From an uncultured Rickettsiales bacterium (GTDB lineage Bacteria; Pseudomonadota; Alphaproteobacteria; Rickettsiales; Deianiraeaceae), in the NCBI GenBank assembly GCA_905480015.1, contig CAJQOT010000046.1:1-60084 (forward strand): DNA of 60,084 nt, in the 5' to 3' direction. The notes below the pieces were generated by a model. It made no database searches and was not told where the DNA came from. It saw only the letters and a program-made list of their open reading frames with translations. Below are positions 26,486 through 33,186 of the stretch, one piece after another (within the stretch, counting starts at the first letter, position 1; each line of letters opens with the position of its first letter). The position numbers and the translations under genes were made by a program.

Positions 26486-26490
26486 ACATT

Positions 26491-27036
26491 ATGTCAAAAA
26501 TTGCAAGGCTACCAATCACCGTACCAAATGATATTAAGTTGCTTGTAGCTGACAACAAAAAACTTATTAGCATCGAATCAAAGAATGCAAAAATTGACCT
26601 GCCTTACCATACATCTATAAATATGGTACAAGATGGCGAAACAGTTTCCTTTCATTCCGACGGTCTTTTGCGAAATAGAACGACAAGGTCAGTTGTTGGA
26701 ACAGTATACGCAACGGTAAAGCGCACAATTGTAGACATACAAAATAAATTTACAGTAAAGCTAACATTAAAGGGAGTTGGTTATAAATCTTCGTATGACA
26801 ATCAAATATTAAGCCTATCATTGGGCTTTAGTCACCCTGTAAAAATTGCAATACCAAAAGATATTGAAGTAAAGGTTACTCAAAATACCATTATAGAGCT
26901 TTTTGGGTACAACCGCAGAAATGTTATGGATGTTGCCACATCAATTCGTAGCCTACGTAAACCCGAGCCATACAAAGGAAAGGGAATTTTCATCAATAAC
27001 GAAACAATAACACTGAAAGAAGGTAAAAAGAAGTAA
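26491..27036 (+). CDS. rplF: 50S ribosomal protein L6
   Basis: L6 binds near the GTPase centre of the large subunit. It has 181 residues with two similar domains and ends with the conserved VATSIRSLRKPEPYKGKGI. MSKIARLPITVPN is the usual N-terminus. The L6 gene starts 5 bases after the S8 stop. Confidence 0.95.
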   Translation: MSKIARLPITVPNDIKLLVADNKKLISIESKNAKIDLPYHTSINMVQDGETVSFHSDGLLRNRTTRSVVGTVYATVKRTIVDIQNKFTVKLTLKGVGYKSSYDNQILSLSLGFSHPVKIAIPKDIEVKVTQNTIIELFGYNRRNVMDVATSIRSLRKPEPYKGKGIFINNETITLKEGKKK

Positions 27037-27052
27037 TAATTAACAATATAAT

Positions 27053-27406
27053 ATGTCTTCATACAAGCATTTTGACCCAAAAGTTATCAAAAAGCGTACA
27101 AAATCCCGTGCAAAATCTTCATCTACTAGATTCGAGCTTTATGTACTTAAAACAAACAAACATATTGTGGCAGTCTTGTACGATAAGCTAGAAAAAAGAG
27201 ATGTTACCTCTGTATCTACACGCCCATCATCATTTGTTAAGTCCGAAAGCAGGGCAAACGATGCCTTTGAAATTGGAAAAAAAATAGCTACCATTTGCAA
27301 AACAAAAGACATTGCGTCTCTATGTTTTAATAAATTAAATTACAAGTTTCATGGTCTACTTAAAGAAGTTTCCAGAGGCGTTCAAGAATTAGGAATTAAT
27401 ATTTAA
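27053..27406 (+). CDS. rplR: 50S ribosomal protein L18
   Basis: L18 binds 5S rRNA. The 117 residues include RAKSSSTRFELYVLKTNKHIV near the N-terminus and a diverged FNKLNYKFHGLLKEVSRGVQELGI at the C-terminus, where most species read FDRxxYxYHGRVxALAxxAREGGL. Order and length support the call. Confidence 0.93.
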   Translation: MSSYKHFDPKVIKKRTKSRAKSSSTRFELYVLKTNKHIVAVLYDKLEKRDVTSVSTRPSSFVKSESRANDAFEIGKKIATICKTKDIASLCFNKLNYKFHGLLKEVSRGVQELGINI

Positions 27407-27413
27407 AATTACA

Positions 27414-27992
27414 ATGAATCGTAAAAAAGATCCAAAAAAAACCTCTTTCTATGACACCATTATCGATATTCGTCGCGTTGTCAAGGTCGTTAAGGGTGGG
27501 AGAATCTTTTCTTTCAGTGTCCTTGCAATTATTGGCAATAAGAAAGGGTCGTATGGAATTGGCAAAGGTAAAGCCTTGGACATCACTCAAGCTAAAAAGA
27601 AAGCTATATCTATGGCAAGAAATAATGTTATAAAAATTAACCTTCGTGCTGGCAGAACCCTTCATCATACCGTAACAGGTAAATTTGGTGCAAGTAAAGT
27701 AATATTACGCCCTTCCCAACCTGGTACTGGTGTTGTAGCTGGTGGTGCAGTTCGTGCACTTTTAGAGTCAATAGGAGTTCAGGATGTTGTAACAAAAATT
27801 ATAGGATCTGCGAACCCACATACCACTCTACTTGCAACTGCTGAAGCACTATCACAAACACAATCACTCCGCAGCATTGCATTGTTAAGGTCGAAAAGCA
27901 TTAAAGATATTGTTGCAAACATCAGGCAACGCAAATCATACGATGGCAATGATATCTCAGAAAACAAAGAAGATGAAAGTGTTACAGCATAA
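27414..27992 (+). CDS. rpsE: 30S ribosomal protein S5
   Basis: S5 helps in decoding fidelity. The 192 residues have RRVVKVVKGGRIFSFS, GYGIGKGKA in diverged form (GSYGIGKGKA), RPSQPGTGVVAGGAVRALLE and GSANPHTTLLAT. The C-terminal 20 residues are an acidic extension (GNDISENKEDESVTA), longer than usual. L30, L15 and secY normally follow; here mdh does, 2 bases downstream. Confidence 0.95.
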   Translation: MNRKKDPKKTSFYDTIIDIRRVVKVVKGGRIFSFSVLAIIGNKKGSYGIGKGKALDITQAKKKAISMARNNVIKINLRAGRTLHHTVTGKFGASKVILRPSQPGTGVVAGGAVRALLESIGVQDVVTKIIGSANPHTTLLATAEALSQTQSLRSIALLRSKSIKDIVANIRQRKSYDGNDISENKEDESVTA

Positions 27993-27994
27993 AA

Positions 27995-28945
27995 ATGTCT
28001 AAATACAAAATATCACTAATAGGAGCAGGAGCAATTGGGGGAACCATCGCACATTTGCTGTTTATGAAAAAATATTCCGATATCATTCTTCTCGATATCA
28101 ACTCAAATGTTGCAAGGGGCAAAGCTTTAGACATTAAACAGTCGTCCGGAATGTCATCTTCCGATGTAAATATCATTGGAACCGATGATTACTCACAAAT
28201 TGACAAAAGTGATGCAATTATTATTACTGCTGGCATTCCACGCAAACCTGGAATGTCTAGAGATGACCTTATCAACACCAACGCTAACATTATTAAGTCT
28301 GTTGCGGAAAATGTTGCTAAATATGCACCAAATGCTTTTGTTACAATCATCACGAACCCTCTAGATATTATGGTTCAACACTTTCAAGAAATTTCACAAA
28401 TGCCACATCAAAAGGTTGTTGGTATGGCTGGCGTTTTAGATACTGCAAGGTTTACAACTTTTTTATCGGAAGCTCTAAATGTTTCAGCATCTGACGTTAA
28501 AACATTTGTCCTTGGTGGTCACGGAGATACAATGGTTCCACTCATAGACTACACAACCATTGGAGGTATACCTTTAAAACAATTCATTCAAAATGGTGAC
28601 ATCTCGCAGAAAGATGTTGACGATGTAATTCAGCGAACTCGTCAAGGTGGTGCAGAAATTGTTTCCCTTCTTGGAAATGGTTCTGCGTTCTATTCACCAG
28701 CACACTCTGCGATTGAAATGGTTGAATCTTACATATTTAATAAACGCAGAATACTACCTTGTGCATCATATCTTCAAGGTCAATATGGTGTAAATGGTGT
28801 ATATGTTGGTGTTCCTGCTATAATAGGTGAAAATGGTATTGAAAAAATTCTTGAAATTGACCTATCGCAAACAGAAAAAGATATGATGGATAGCTCAATT
28901 AAATCTGTTCAAAACTTACTTGTTACACTAAAAAAATCAATTTAG
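27995..28945 (+). CDS. mdh: Malate dehydrogenase (LDH-like)
   Basis: Mdh interconverts malate and oxaloacetate with NAD in the TCA cycle. The 316 residues show IGAGAIGGTIA for NAD binding, with an Asp at the end of the second strand (LLDIN). The substrate loop Arg pair is in GIPRKPGMSRDDL, and the active-site His is in GGHGDTMVP. It is the LDH-like, tetrameric type usual in alphaproteobacteria. It sits 2 bases after rpsE, so it is probably co-transcribed with ribosomal genes. Confidence 0.93.
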   Translation: MSKYKISLIGAGAIGGTIAHLLFMKKYSDIILLDINSNVARGKALDIKQSSGMSSSDVNIIGTDDYSQIDKSDAIIITAGIPRKPGMSRDDLINTNANIIKSVAENVAKYAPNAFVTIITNPLDIMVQHFQEISQMPHQKVVGMAGVLDTARFTTFLSEALNVSASDVKTFVLGGHGDTMVPLIDYTTIGGIPLKQFIQNGDISQKDVDDVIQRTRQGGAEIVSLLGNGSAFYSPAHSAIEMVESYIFNKRRILPCASYLQGQYGVNGVYVGVPAIIGENGIEKILEIDLSQTEKDMMDSSIKSVQNLLVTLKKSI

Positions 28946-29030
28946 AACAGCATCCAGTCATCTTTTCTTCACACCCTTCCCCAGCTATCTTCATATATAT
29001 CACATAATATCTTTTTCCAACAATACATTG

Positions 29031-29275
29031 CTTTTGCACCATATAATTTTCCCAACTACATTTTGAAAAAAGTACTAGTAACAAAAGGTGCCGACGAAAC
29101 TATTAAAAATATATGAATAGCTCTATCAGAATGCTATGAGATAAATTTTATAGAAATAGGGGCGGACAAAGGCCGTGTTCACTTTTTATTATAATAAGCG
29201 TCAATACACAATATTACCAAAATAGTAATAATAAAAAGTATTTCAGCTAGAGATATTTAGCTTTTTAGCTTCCAA
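29031..29275 (+). pseudogene. IS200/IS605-type TnpA (Y1) transposase relic
   Basis: A broken reading frame reads HHIIFPTTF, then in another frame KKVLVTKGADETIKNI, a stop, ALSECYEINFIEIGADKGRVHFLL, two stops, and HNITKIVIIIKSISARDI. Put together this follows the Y1 transposase of IS200/IS605 elements (YHIIFPTKYRKKV... EIGTDxxHVHFLIQ... KIVxxIKSITAREIF). The HUH motif is reduced to RVH, and the stops and shifts show it is dead. The C-terminal catalytic Tyr region is not recognisable. It fills most of the 396-base gap before the IS1595 element. Confidence 0.6.
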
Positions 29276-29317
29276 AAGAGCGCAGAAGGAAAGATTGCAA
29301 GATTTTTTATCAAAGCA

Positions 29318-29341
29318 TAAGTATATAGTTACCCATATCTT
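29318..29341 (+). repeat. 24-base copy of the IS1595 right junction
   Basis: These 24 bases, ending GTTACCCATATCTT, match positions 31324-31347, at the right end of the IS1595-family element, with one mismatch and in the same orientation. Part of the match (CATATCTT) is the target duplication. The rest duplicates the last 16 bases of the element and so looks like the end of a second, lost copy. Confidence 0.55.
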
Positions 29342-29364
29342 GGTAATTACCCCAAAATGACACT

Positions 29365-29397
29365 AAAAAAGCTTGACATAATATCAAGTTCTTTTTT
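29365..29397 (-). terminator. Terminator-like hairpin at the end of the KilA-N gene
   Basis: On the minus strand an A-run and CTTGA, a 7-base loop and TCAAG are followed by C and TTTTTT. The A- and T-runs can extend the stem. It overlaps the stop codon of the KilA-N gene and, being nearly symmetric, could also act on plus-strand transcripts. Confidence 0.5.
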
Positions 29398-30334
29398 GAG
29401 GCAATATAATTTTTTCAAGTTTTTCCTCAAAATTATCATTGTTATTGAATTCTAGGTTATCGTTTTGTATTGTTTCAATTATTTTGCTTTCTTCCGTATT
29501 TTGTATATATTTAATTTTATGAGGTTTAATTTTAGTGCTGTCTATAAGTAATATCGCTTTTTGTAAAAAAGGTAAGGCTTTAATATCTCTCTTTTCAAAG
29601 TATTTAATAGCCTTTGTTTGAATCCACACATTATGAAAATGTTCTTTAAAATCTATTAATAGCTTATTTGGGTATAGCCTTGCAGGGTATGTTCTTCCAT
29701 CTTCGTATTCATGTTGATAAGTTGGAAAAGTTTTAGGGTCTACCTTCTTGACTTTACGTAACCAATCGGAGAACATTCTGCCTTGTGAAATATCTGGTAT
29801 CATATTTTCAGGTAAATTATACCCTTGTTTTTCCATTGGTGCTATTAAATCTATGGCTATCTCATTAAGCATCGAAAAATATCCGTGTGGAATTTTATGT
29901 TTATTTGCCATATATCTTTGCAAATGATATGGTAGATTGCTTACCACCGGAAGCTTGCCACTCATCCAGTCAAGTACCCATTTTGATACTTGTACTGCAA
30001 ACTTAGGTGAAAGCCATTGTGCGAGATTTATTGCAACTTGTGGATGTACCCAAGTACCTTGAAATCGTGGATCTCCACCTTTAATAATATGTACCAGATC
30101 CGATGTGTTAATGTGCATATCGGAAGATAAATGTTGTAAAAACTCTTGTGTGCTATCCAGTCGATTCCAACCAGCAAATTTTTTATTAACACTGTTACAA
30201 AGTTCGGTGGCATTAATATATCCATCACTTACCCTTTGATGGAATAAATTTCTTCCCCCTTTTTCTTCTATGGAATACTCCGTTGTTTCAAATCTATCAT
30301 ATAATGATAAACCTACCATACTATTATCACTCAT
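29384..30334 (-). CDS. KilA-N domain protein carried by the IS element
   Basis: The 316 residues carry a KilA-N DNA-binding domain (about 30-125): SDGYINATELCNSVNK, a helix, and GTWVHPQVAINLAQWLSPKFAVQVSKWV. A second conserved region (about 145-215) has HGYFSMLNEIAIDLIAP and SQGRMFSDWLRK, seen in larger KilA-N/P63C-type phage and viral proteins. The C-terminus is Asn/Glu-rich. KilA-N proteins are usually found in phages and large DNA viruses. Here the gene is 15 bases downstream of the transposase and inside the element ends, so it appears to be a passenger. Its function is unknown. Confidence 0.85.
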   Translation of the reverse strand: MSDNSMVGLSLYDRFETTEYSIEEKGGRNLFHQRVSDGYINATELCNSVNKKFAGWNRLDSTQEFLQHLSSDMHINTSDLVHIIKGGDPRFQGTWVHPQVAINLAQWLSPKFAVQVSKWVLDWMSGKLPVVSNLPYHLQRYMANKHKIPHGYFSMLNEIAIDLIAPMEKQGYNLPENMIPDISQGRMFSDWLRKVKKVDPKTFPTYQHEYEDGRTYPARLYPNKLLIDFKEHFHNVWIQTKAIKYFEKRDIKALPFLQKAILLIDSTKIKPHKIKYIQNTEESKIIETIQNDNLEFNNNDNFEEKLEKIILPQKRT

Positions 30335-30349
30335 ACTTTTATTAATAAA

Positions 30350-31255
30350 CTAACCAATTAAATTTTTATACATTACTCTTTTATTCTCACAACCGCTGAA
30401 CCAAATATCAAAATTACAAAAATCATCATTTGCTTTCCCATTACATCTAAACGCAAATTCATTCAAATAGTTGTTTATGTGCTTTTTGCTTGTCCAGTGG
30501 TAAATACCATAAATACCTCTTTTAACAAGCGACCAAAAGCCTTCAATAGTATTTGTGTGAATTTTAAATGCTACCCTTGAATCTAATCTTACACATTCAT
30601 TTGCAGAGTGTTTTATTGTGTAATGCTTATAGTTATTCTTGAGGTCTTTATACGCATTGTAAGTGTCAGTTACTATTGTTGAGCTTGTTTTTACATTACA
30701 ACCAATCTTTGGCAATAAGCACTCTTTACTTGGATTATCAATTTGCATTGCTTTCACTTGCTTTGTGTCTCTATCCACCAAACCAATTACAGCGGTTTTT
30801 TGACTTTTGAATTTATTTACCGTGTGCTTGTTTCCTTCCTTATCCCCAAAATACGCTTCGTCAATTTCAGTTACACCATCAAAAGGAGAGTTACCACCTT
30901 TCATAACCTCTCTAATTCTATGCAACATAAACCAAGCCGTTTTTTGTGTAACACCAATATATTTTGCAAGTTGAATACTAGAAATACCTTTCTTCATTGA
31001 AGTAAAAAGATATATTGAAACAAACCATTTAAAAAGTGGTAAACGGCTTTCTTGAAAAATAGTACCAATACGAATTGTAAATTGTTTTTTGCAATCAAGA
31101 CAAGTATAAAGAACATTATTTGAATGAATACAAATATTTTTTGCATTACAATGCGGACACACTGGAGTTTTCACGCTACCCCATCTTTTTTCTGCCAACC
31201 AATCTCTGCAAGCTTTTTCAGTGCCAAACTTCATTTGAAAATCAAGCAAATTCAT
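30350..31255 (-). CDS. IS1595-family (ISXO2-like) transposase
   Basis: The 301-residue transposase has an N-terminal zinc ribbon, CPHC (33-36) and CLDC (52-55), followed by the family's KKQFTIRIGTIF and LAKYIGVTQKTAWFMLHRIR segments. The catalytic domain has Asp132 in TEIDEAYFG, Asp197 in IVTDTYNAYK, and N235/E238 in HTNTIEGFW. The reading frame is intact. It would catalyse DDE-type transposition of its own element. The neighbouring IS200/IS605 relic belongs to a different superfamily. Confidence 0.92.
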   Translation of the reverse strand: MNLLDFQMKFGTEKACRDWLAEKRWGSVKTPVCPHCNAKNICIHSNNVLYTCLDCKKQFTIRIGTIFQESRLPLFKWFVSIYLFTSMKKGISSIQLAKYIGVTQKTAWFMLHRIREVMKGGNSPFDGVTEIDEAYFGDKEGNKHTVNKFKSQKTAVIGLVDRDTKQVKAMQIDNPSKECLLPKIGCNVKTSSTIVTDTYNAYKDLKNNYKHYTIKHSANECVRLDSRVAFKIHTNTIEGFWSLVKRGIYGIYHWTSKKHINNYLNEFAFRCNGKANDDFCNFDIWFSGCENKRVMYKNLIG

Positions 31256-31415
31256 AGGATTTATAATAACTATATATTAGTTATATACCTAGTTATTTAA
31301 AAGTTAAGTATTATTTTATGTGTTAAGTATATAATTACCCATATCTTTAAAATTTTCTTGACAATTTAAAATATATAGCCTCTTTTCTTGTAAGAAAGTA
31401 ATTGCGTGTAAGAAA

Positions 31416-31610
31416 ATGCCAAAATTGAAGACAAAATCCAGTGCAAAAAAACGCTTTAAGTTTAGTGCTAGTGGGTTGGTAATTCGTTACGCTGCAAAGC
31501 GTCGTCATAACCAAGGTAATCGCTGTCGCAAAGCTTTGCGTCAAAGTAAAGGTCCAATCACAGCAAAGCCAGAGGTTGCTAAAATCATTAAAAAGTACTT
31601 ATTTCAGTAA
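31416..31610 (+). CDS. rpmI: 50S ribosomal protein L35
   Basis: L35 is a 64-residue basic protein with [15 protein letters not shown] at the start and an AKRRHN segment in the middle. It lies directly upstream of rplT, as in most bacteria, but infC, normally the first gene of this operon, is about 10.6 kb away on the other strand. The start is 77 bases from the right end of the IS element, so the IS may have landed in the operon's leader. Confidence 0.95.
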   Translation: MPKLKTKSSAKKRFKFSASGLVIRYAAKRRHNQGNRCRKALRQSKGPITAKPEVAKIIKKYLFQ

Positions 31611-31614
31611 ATAT

Positions 31615-31971
31615 ATGTCAAGGGTAAAAAGAGGCGTAACATCTCACAGGAGGCACAAAAAGGTCCTTCAGCAAACTAAAGGCTTTAGAGGCAGGGCAAA
31701 GTCGTGCTTTAGAATAGCCATTCGCAGATTACAGAAATCTTGGGAATATGCATATGTTGGTCGTAAGGTTAAAAAAAGAGACTTTCGCGCTCTTTGGATT
31801 CAAAGAATTAATGCTGCAGTTAGAGTACACGGATTAAAATACTCAACATTTATGAACGGGGTAAAAAAATCTGGCATTGAGCTAGATCGTAAAATACTTG
31901 CAGACTTAGCACTAAACCATGAAAGCGAATTTTTAGCAGTAATTTCAGAGGCAAAGAAGCATATTATTTAG
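31615..31971 (+). CDS. rplT: 50S ribosomal protein L20
   Basis: L20 is an early assembly protein for the large subunit and in some bacteria represses its own operon. The ATG at 31615 gives 118 residues with [31 protein letters not shown], and [14 protein letters not shown]. The upstream in-frame codons overlap rpmI and are not used. The gap to rpmI is 4 bases. Confidence 0.95.
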   Translation: MSRVKRGVTSHRRHKKVLQQTKGFRGRAKSCFRIAIRRLQKSWEYAYVGRKVKKRDFRALWIQRINAAVRVHGLKYSTFMNGVKKSGIELDRKILADLALNHESEFLAVISEAKKHII

Positions 31972-31976
31972 CTTAA

Positions 31977-32516
31977 ATGATGCTAATACATTCGTCTATA
32001 ATTATCCTATATATTGGGCTATTGTTTTCCGCAACATTTGTTTCCCGTGTGAACATTGCCATCTTGTCTTACAGTATAATATCATCGGTAACATTTTTTC
32101 TTTTTTATGTATACAACGCTGCAGATGTTGCATTAACGGAAATATCAATAGGCGTATTTATTACATTCTTCTTCTTCTATTTAGCTCACTCTAAGACATC
32201 GCATGTTCAAACATCCTCAAAAGTTAAGCCACTTACATTGATTGTTGCAGGTCTGTCATGTTTTGGGGTATTTTGTTTAATGATGTACACCGCTCTTTTA
32301 TTAGAAAGTATAACGCTTGTGACGGAGTATTCACACTATTATAATCAGCATTCTTATGCAGAAACACACATTGCTAACATTGTTACGGCTATATTGGCAT
32401 CTTACCGTGCATTTGATACACTGGGCGAAACCCTTATTATTGCAACTTCAAGCTTTGGTGTGTTGGCAATATTAAAACAATCTACACATAGCGATAGCTG
32501 TTTACAAAAAATTTAA
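31977..32516 (+). CDS. Mrp/Mnh-type cation antiporter subunit (DUF4040 plus MbhE-like)
   Basis: The 179-residue membrane protein has four to five membrane helices. The segment NAADVALTEISIGVFITFFFF matches DUF4040, found at the end of MnhA/MrpA and in the MbhD subunits of membrane hydrogenases. IVTAILASYRAFDTLGETLIIATSSFGV matches the MbhE-like part (VTaiLvdfRgfDTLGE). The whole therefore corresponds to the C-terminal end of MrpA. No MrpB-G gene is next to it, and it lies alone 5 bases after rplT. It converges with the virB8-like gene, sharing 35 bases. Confidence 0.72.
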   Translation: MMLIHSSIIILYIGLLFSATFVSRVNIAILSYSIISSVTFFLFYVYNAADVALTEISIGVFITFFFFYLAHSKTSHVQTSSKVKPLTLIVAGLSCFGVFCLMMYTALLLESITLVTEYSHYYNQHSYAETHIANIVTAILASYRAFDTLGETLIIATSSFGVLAILKQSTHSDSCLQKI

Positions 32517-33174
32517 TACCATTGTATTTACCATTTTTTTGTTTTTGTATTTTTTGGAAATATATATCCATCTCAATGCGAACCTCTTTTTTTAGTATTT
32601 TTTTACCATCATAAATATAAAGCAATACCTTTGCCATTGCCTTTTTTGGTATTGGCTCTGGTAAGAGAAAGTCTCTCATTGATTGTAAAATAGATTTTCT
32701 ATCAACATTAAATGTTATACCTTGTATTGACGCTTTCACAAATCCTCCATTGCTGAGTTTAACAGAATATTGCTCTTTAAATTTTTTTTCCAACAAAGAT
32801 ATCACAGATGAAGAAGAATACTTTTGTAAATATTTCACCTTTTGCACATAAGCTGTATATTGATTGTTTGTTTTAGGGTACGATTCAAAGTTTTTAATAT
32901 AAGTACTGACTGTATAAAGCAAAATATTCATATCGTTACTATGGTACTGCCTCCCAATTTTTTGTATAGATGGAAAAAGTGAAATATCGTAGTCTGTAAA
33001 TATTACCTTAGAAATTTGCTTTTGTGATGACACGACATCATACGCTTCTTTGGTTGCTAAAAAGCTCATCAATACGGCAACTATTGTTATAATTATTGAG
33101 AAAAATATAAAACGCAAAGATTGAATATATTTTAAATAATACCACTTTTTTGCATCTTCAAAATACTCCTTCAT
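32482..33174 (-). CDS. VirB8-like type IV secretion protein
   Basis: The 230 residues have a short cytoplasmic N-terminus, one membrane helix near 22-42 and a periplasmic part of about 185 residues. LLYTVSTYIKNFESYP and the following long helix, with YLQKYSSSSVISLLEKKFKE, then strands such as GGFVKASIQGITFNVD, fit the NTF2-like fold of VirB8. VirB8 is a bitopic assembly factor of the T4SS. The otherwise typical NPxG motif is not visible, as in the second VirB8 copy of Rickettsia. The 35-base overlap with the antiporter gene is tail to tail. Confidence 0.6.
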   Translation of the reverse strand: MKEYFEDAKKWYYLKYIQSLRFIFFSIIITIVAVLMSFLATKEAYDVVSSQKQISKVIFTDYDISLFPSIQKIGRQYHSNDMNILLYTVSTYIKNFESYPKTNNQYTAYVQKVKYLQKYSSSSVISLLEKKFKEQYSVKLSNGGFVKASIQGITFNVDRKSILQSMRDFLLPEPIPKKAMAKVLLYIYDGKKILKKEVRIEMDIYFQKIQKQKNGKYNGIKFFVNSYRYV

Positions 33175-33186
33175 TTCTATAAATTT

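Larger units (their letters stand above)
29342..31339 (-). mobile_element. IS1595-family element carrying a KilA-N gene
   Basis: The element spans 1998 bases between two perfect 8-base direct repeats, CATATCTT at 29334-29341 and 31340-31347. Eight-base target duplications are typical of the IS1595 family. The ends are short inverted repeats: GGTAATTA at the left and, on the other strand, GGTAATTATATAC at the right. Inside are a complete DDE transposase gene and a KilA-N-domain gene downstream on the same strand. A terminator-like hairpin lies 23 bases inside the left end. The transposase is intact, so the element may still be active. Confidence 0.7.

Noticed and set aside
29384-31255. Prophage remnant because of the KilA-N domain
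   Set aside because: No phage structural or integrase gene is near, while an IS1595-type transposase and 8-base target duplications explain the unit better.
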